64,000 bases of DNA from Tenacibaculum sp. 190524A05c (GTDB lineage: Bacteria; Bacteroidota; Bacteroidia; Flavobacteriales; Flavobacteriaceae). Below the pieces are notes generated by a model. The model made no database searches. It saw only the letters and a list, made by a program, of their open reading frames with translations, and was not told the DNA's origin. Location: positions 2,982,501 through 3,046,500 of the forward strand of contig NZ_OZ038523.1 of assembly GCF_964036595.1 (NCBI RefSeq), read 5' to 3'. A program made the translations under genes and the position numbers. Below, one piece after another: positions 60,714 to 64,000 of the stretch. Each line of letters opens with the position of its first letter. The stretch's first letter is position 1.

Positions 60714-60744
60714 TTGCATAAAAGTAAATTATAGGTTATATTTG
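60714..60744 (+). promoter_or_regulatory. Promoter of the MORN-repeat protein gene
   Basis: TTG at 60714-60716, 20 bp spacer, TATATTTG at 60737-60744. This is one of the best matches in the window to the Bacteroidota -33/-7 pair. The start site near 60751 argues for a start codon downstream of the first ATG (60753). Confidence 0.72.
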
Positions 60745-60779
60745 TAATATAAATGTTAATGAATAAAATGATTAAAGAC

Positions 60780-61127
60780 ATGAAGAAAGTAATGATTTTA
60801 GCTTGCGGACTATTATTCGCAGTAGTTCAAGGACAAGAAATAAAGCCAAAGTATCAAAAAGAAGGTGACTTAATTAAGGTTACTCATTTTCATGATAATG
60901 GAACTGTTAAGGAGCAAGGTTATTACAAAGATAAACTGCTTCATGGTGTTTGGAATCGTTTTGATGAGAAAGGAAACAAAACTGTAATGGCGCATTACAA
61001 TAAAGGAAAGAAAGTAGGAAAATGGTTCATCTGGACCAAAGATGAGTTGAAAGAAATAAACTATCAGAATAATACAATTGCAAGTGTACAATCTTGGAAA
61101 GAGAGTACGAAAATTGCAATTAAATAA
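60780..61127 (+). CDS. Secreted MORN-repeat protein (YwqK-like)
   Basis: I start at ATG 60780 (MKKVMILACGLLFAVVQGQ, a signal peptide); ATGs at 60753, 60759 and 60768 are possible but spoil it or lie at the transcription start. The 115-residue precursor has three MORN-type repeats: HFHDNGTVKEQGYYKDKLLH, GVWNRFDEKGNKTVMAHYNK and GKKVGKWFIWTKDELKEINY. The family is sometimes labelled as an antitoxin (YwqK), but no toxin gene is near and the signal peptide argues for export. Function unknown. A terminator follows at 61145. Confidence 0.75.
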   Translation: MKKVMILACGLLFAVVQGQEIKPKYQKEGDLIKVTHFHDNGTVKEQGYYKDKLLHGVWNRFDEKGNKTVMAHYNKGKKVGKWFIWTKDELKEINYQNNTIASVQSWKESTKIAIK

Positions 61128-61144
61128 TAATAGTTAACATATAT

Positions 61145-61176
61145 AAAAAAAACCGCATTTGATGCGGTTTTTTTTT
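61145..61176. terminator. Bidirectional terminator between MORN-repeat and beta-helix lipoprotein genes
   Basis: AAAAAAAACCGCAT, loop TTG, ATGCGGTTTTTTTT: long A- and T-runs on either side let it serve both convergent genes. Confidence 0.9.
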
Positions 61177-61198
61177 ATATCTATATTTTTTATTTGCC

Positions 61199-62368
61199 TT
61201 AGAAAGAATATCCTGTCCAAGCAAATACAGAAGTGTCAGCTCCTCCAGAAGTTCCGTTAGTAGCATTGATAGTTGCTCCTGGTGCATTCTTAACATCAGT
61301 AATGTCTAATCCGTTAGCAGCGTTTCCTACTACTGTAATAACTGTGCTAGCAGTAGACCCACCTTTTCCATCTTCTAAATCGATGAAATCAGACATTGTA
61401 GCTCCAGTTCCTAAAGCAATGTAAGCGTTTGTAATTGTAGCGGTAGCTCCTCTTCTTACTTTTATCCCATCTGATAAATTAACTCCATCAGCGTTATTGA
61501 TAATAGTTAATCCGTTAACAGTAAAGTTAGATTGTTCAACATCTGTTGGAGTATTTCCATCTAAGTTTCCGTCAGCTTCAATTCCTCTAGGATCAGAAGT
61601 TACAGCATTGTATCCATTTTCTCTTACCCCGTAGAAGTTTGAACAAGTTCCTGTGTATCCTTGTGTAAAGTCAAACATATCATCTTTAGCGTTTACAACT
61701 AAAACGTTTGTAGCATTTACAGATCCACCGAAAAACTCGATAGCATCATCATCACCATTGAAAATTGCAATGTTTGAAATTGTAGTTCCGTTACCAACAC
61801 CGTTTAATGTTAAACCATTGTGCTCAGCTTCATCATCAATTCTTGCTCCAGAATATTCAATTTTCACATAGTTTAATATTCCTGAATTATCAGCAACATC
61901 GCTACCACCATATAAAATAGCAGTGTTAACCTCTGACGCAGAATTGCTATCAGCCCCGTTTTGTCTACTTAATGGAGCTTTTCCGTTAACAATAATTCCA
62001 CCCCAGTCACCTGGTTGAGGATTTGTAGCATTAGATGTGAAAACGATTGGATTAGCAGCAGTTCCATTAGCGATAATCTTACCACCTTTTTCTACTAGAA
62101 TGTATACATCAGTTCCGCCAGCTAAAGCCTTAACTCTTGTTCCAGCTTCGATTGTTAAAGTTGCTCCATCTTTTACTAATAAAGCACCAGTTAATGTATT
62201 ATCGATTCCAGATTTTAAAGTTAAATCACTAGTTAAATTTCCTGCTAAGTTTTGAGATGTAATATCACCTCCTGTGTTTCCCGTGTTAGTTTGGTCATCA
62301 TTATCTAAAGAACATCCAGTGAATAATAATGTAGAGATGCTAACTACAGATAAAATTAATTTTTTCAT
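61199..62368 (-). CDS. Beta-helix surface lipoprotein paired with a TonB receptor
   Basis: I start at ATG 62368 (MKKLILSVVSISTLLFTGC, lipobox Cys19); an upstream ATG at 62401 would add 11 residues. The 389-residue protein has an acidic post-Cys tail (SLDNDDQTNTG). The body then reads as right-handed parallel beta-helix: GALLVKDGATLTIEAGTRVK, GDWGGIIVNGKAPL, VKIEYSGARIDDEAEHNGLT and IAIFNGDDDAIEFFGGSVNA. The Gly/Asp-rich turns suggest calcium binding. No catalytic pair of a lyase is recognised. It lies 102 bp downstream of a TonB receptor gene on the same strand, a pair often seen in Flavobacteria; the receptor may import what it binds. Confidence 0.75.
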   Translation of the reverse strand: MKKLILSVVSISTLLFTGCSLDNDDQTNTGNTGGDITSQNLAGNLTSDLTLKSGIDNTLTGALLVKDGATLTIEAGTRVKALAGGTDVYILVEKGGKIIANGTAANPIVFTSNATNPQPGDWGGIIVNGKAPLSRQNGADSNSASEVNTAILYGGSDVADNSGILNYVKIEYSGARIDDEAEHNGLTLNGVGNGTTISNIAIFNGDDDAIEFFGGSVNATNVLVVNAKDDMFDFTQGYTGTCSNFYGVRENGYNAVTSDPRGIEADGNLDGNTPTDVEQSNFTVNGLTIINNADGVNLSDGIKVRRGATATITNAYIALGTGATMSDFIDLEDGKGGSTASTVITVVGNAANGLDITDVKNAPGATINATNGTSGGADTSVFAWTGYSF

Positions 62369-62470
62369 TTTTGTGTTTTTAATTTTGTTCGACTGAGGCA
62401 AATTTGCAATGCCAATGTTTATGTTTTTGTACTTTTTTTTTAAAGAATTGTTAACTTATTCAAGGTTTTA

Positions 62471-64000
62471 TTAGAAATTATGTGTAAAACCAATACTTAA
62501 GTTAACTCCCTTTTTATAATTTCTTAACACTATATTGTTTCCACTAGTGCTACCATCTCTATTTAACTGGAATGAAGGGTTTAATAGGTTTGTAACCTTT
62601 AATTTGATACCATACTTTTTTCCTAACTTTAAAGAAGATACTAAGTCTAAAGTTGGAATTCCTTTTTCTATGATATTCTCAAATCCTCTTGTTCCAATAG
62701 AGTAAACTCGATCACTGAAATAGTTAACAACTAAAGCAGATGATAACTCGTCATTTTCGTATTTTTTATTAAAAGTAATGTCAGCATTTACTAAAAATGG
62801 AGTTGCTCCTTCTAATTCGCTACTAGCTTTTTGGAATTGTGCAATAGAAGTGCTACTTAAGTTTACTTCAGATACTAAATAAGAAGCATTTAATCCTGCA
62901 TTTAATGTATGCGTACTATTCTCATCTTCTCCTTTAAGAATGTTTTTTCTAGCTTCTAATTCTAAACCGTAAACAGAAGCATCGTTTCCAACATTTAAAT
63001 ATGTTAATGTGTTACCGGCACTTGAAATTTCACTTCTTGCAATTGGATTTTGAATATATTTATAGAATCCAGTTAATGATACTAATTCACTAGAAGAGAA
63101 ATAACGCTCATATTTAATATCAAAGTTATAGTTGTCAGATGGAATTAAATCTGGGTTACCTTGACTTGAGAAGTTAATATCTTGATATTTGAATGGAGCC
63201 GTTTCTTTAAACTGTGGATACGTATACGTTTGACTCGCAGCTAATCTGAAGATATTATTTTCATCTAAGTTGTACTTAATATTAATGTTTGGTAAAATGT
63301 AAGACTTATTAATTTCAGATGGTCCATCAATTGAGCTTTTAGCAATATTTGTATCATAAGTAACTCTCTGATGAGCTTTTTCAAACTTTAATCCCCCAGA
63401 TACTATGAAGTTATCACTTAATTGATAAACTAAAGTTGTGAATGCACCACTTACTAATTTTTTACCTCTATATGTAAAAGGAATTAAAGCTCTTTCACTT
63501 CCTGCTCTTCCTCTTAATGTTTCAACAGCAAATACACCTGTATCTATTCCATTTTGGTTGAAAACAGCATCAGCATTATTAATGTCTATTACAGCACCGT
63601 TACCAGAAAAGGCATGGTTAAAAATTGTTGCAGAAAATAAACGCTCTGTATATCTATAGTCTAAACCAAAATCAATTGTACTTTTATCTTCTTCATCACT
63701 ATTTAACTTATAAGAAATTTTCCCTTTAGCTGCATAATCGTTCTCTTGAAGTTTAGAAAAGAAACGTTCACTAGTTCCCGAACTATTAGTATTTGTTCTA
63801 GTTACTCCATCACGAATTAAATATTCGTTAGAACGTCTATCAGGTTCATTTCCTCTAATGAAGTTTAAAGCTCCTTTTGCCTCAATAGATAAACGATCAG
63901 AAAAGTTATATTTACCAATAAGTTGATTTACATACAACTCATTGTTGTTAGTTTGTTGTCTTCTTAAGAAAGCAAGATCTCCATCTTGTTCTGGATTATC
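62471..64000 (-). CDS. TonB-dependent receptor, C-terminal part (cut by window edge)
   Basis: The frame stays open from the stop at 62471 to base 64000, so the gene continues beyond the window; an apparent start at 63937 is an internal TTG, since DNPEQDGDLAFLRRQQTNNN precedes it in frame. The visible 509 residues are all beta barrel: FRLAASQTYTYPQFKETAPF, FDIKYERYFSSSELVSLTGF, LELEARKNILKGEDEN, and the last strand VNLSIGFTHNF with C-terminal Phe. The plug and TonB box are missing. It is followed by the beta-helix lipoprotein gene, and probably co-transcribed. Confidence 0.88.
   Translation of the reverse strand, partial: DNPEQDGDLAFLRRQQTNNNELYVNQLIGKYNFSDRLSIEAKGALNFIRGNEPDRRSNEYLIRDGVTRTNTNSSGTSERFFSKLQENDYAAKGKISYKLNSDEEDKSTIDFGLDYRYTERLFSATIFNHAFSGNGAVIDINNADAVFNQNGIDTGVFAVETLRGRAGSERALIPFTYRGKKLVSGAFTTLVYQLSDNFIVSGGLKFEKAHQRVTYDTNIAKSSIDGPSEINKSYILPNINIKYNLDENNIFRLAASQTYTYPQFKETAPFKYQDINFSSQGNPDLIPSDNYNFDIKYERYFSSSELVSLTGFYKYIQNPIARSEISSAGNTLTYLNVGNDASVYGLELEARKNILKGEDENSTHTLNAGLNASYLVSEVNLSSTSIAQFQKASSELEGATPFLVNADITFNKKYENDELSSALVVNYFSDRVYSIGTRGFENIIEKGIPTLDLVSSLKLGKKYGIKLKVTNLLNPSFQLNRDGSTSGNNIVLRNYKKGVNLSIGFTHNF

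Noticed and set aside
60753..61127. A toxin-antitoxin module around the MORN-repeat protein
   Set aside because: No second small gene is adjacent and the protein has a signal peptide.
63935..63937. Start codon of the last TonB receptor at TTG 63937
   Set aside because: The frame stays open to the window end and the upstream residues continue barrel-like or plug sequence, so it is an internal codon.

Overview
The window is AT-rich, gene-dense DNA from a member of the Bacteroidota, most likely a marine Flavobacteriaceae species; the genus cannot be fixed from sequence alone. Supporting signs are SusC/SusD and Oar-type TonB receptors, many short 'SCSxx'-type lipoprotein signals, a type IX secretion (T9SS) C-terminal sorting domain, an S46 dipeptidyl peptidase, the Bacteroidota promoter -7 motif TAnnTTTG in front of several genes, and an alginate utilization locus. 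There are no rRNA genes, insertion sequences, CRISPR arrays or recognisable prophage. Two tRNA genes are present. Both window edges cut genes.

Layout. 1-7.5 kb: an edge-truncated FAD oxidoreductase, an outer-membrane barrel, a GH113-like lipoprotein, an unknown lipoprotein and a one-POTRA Omp85-like barrel, then on the minus strand a beta-propeller lipoprotein and an Asp/Glu-type S46 peptidase (DPP11-like). 7.6-17.4 kb: mostly minus-strand housekeeping and accessory genes. These include a fatty-acid hydroxylase superfamily enzyme, a minimal VgrG/gpD-like protein, a LuxR-type regulator, an AraC regulator beside a small membrane-protein/NmrA operon whose promoter carries a 21-bp-phased direct repeat, a penicillin acylase-type Ntn-hydrolase and a transglutaminase-like protein. 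17.5-20.6 kb: an Oar-like TonB receptor.

20.7-27.0 kb (minus strand): a compact arsenosugar biosynthesis cluster. It runs DUF547 protein, AhpD-like protein, radical SAM ArsS, rhodanese, DUF2064 transferase, purine nucleoside phosphorylase, DoxX, arsenite methyltransferase ArsM and a second DUF2064 transferase. The inferred flow is arsenite to dimethylarsenical (ArsM), to a dimethylarsinoyl-deoxyadenosine (ArsS), then phosphorolytic loss of adenine (PNP) and sugar transfer (DUF2064).

27.1-45.0 kb (plus strand): a complete alginate locus in three transcription units: (i) PL7, PL6, PL17, KdgF; (ii) SusC, SusD, PKD lipoprotein, PL7; (iii) FadR-type regulator, MFS transporter, SDR (DEHU reductase candidate), KDG kinase, a half-length LacI protein and KDPG aldolase. 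Surface lyases cut alginate, SusCD imports oligomers, PL17 and KdgF finish the conversion to DEHU, and SDR, KdgK and Eda turn DEHU into pyruvate and glyceraldehyde-3-phosphate. Each unit is preceded by the same palindrome TTGGTwAACCAA fused to a TAnnTTTG -7 element, which is the predicted operator of the FadR-type protein. The susC unit also has a structured leader with an intrinsic terminator upstream of the gene.

45.9-51.9 kb (minus strand): a set of poorly characterised secreted proteins. It holds a Sel1-repeat T9SS cargo, a 719-residue protein with an HEAIH zinc-peptidase motif, three lipoproteins (two related to each other) and a decayed lipoprotein gene. The set lies between two nearly identical terminators, next to tRNA-Leu and tRNA-Gly. 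This is the best candidate here for an undescribed system.

52.3-57.3 kb: the cytochrome oxidase assembly/subunit operon (CyoE/CtaB, two subunit III proteins, subunit IV, a Cys-less thioredoxin-like protein, SCO, DUF420, a small CxxC membrane protein). 57.4-64 kb: TolC, TsaB, MscS, dodecin, a MORN-repeat protein, a beta-helix lipoprotein and an edge-truncated TonB receptor.
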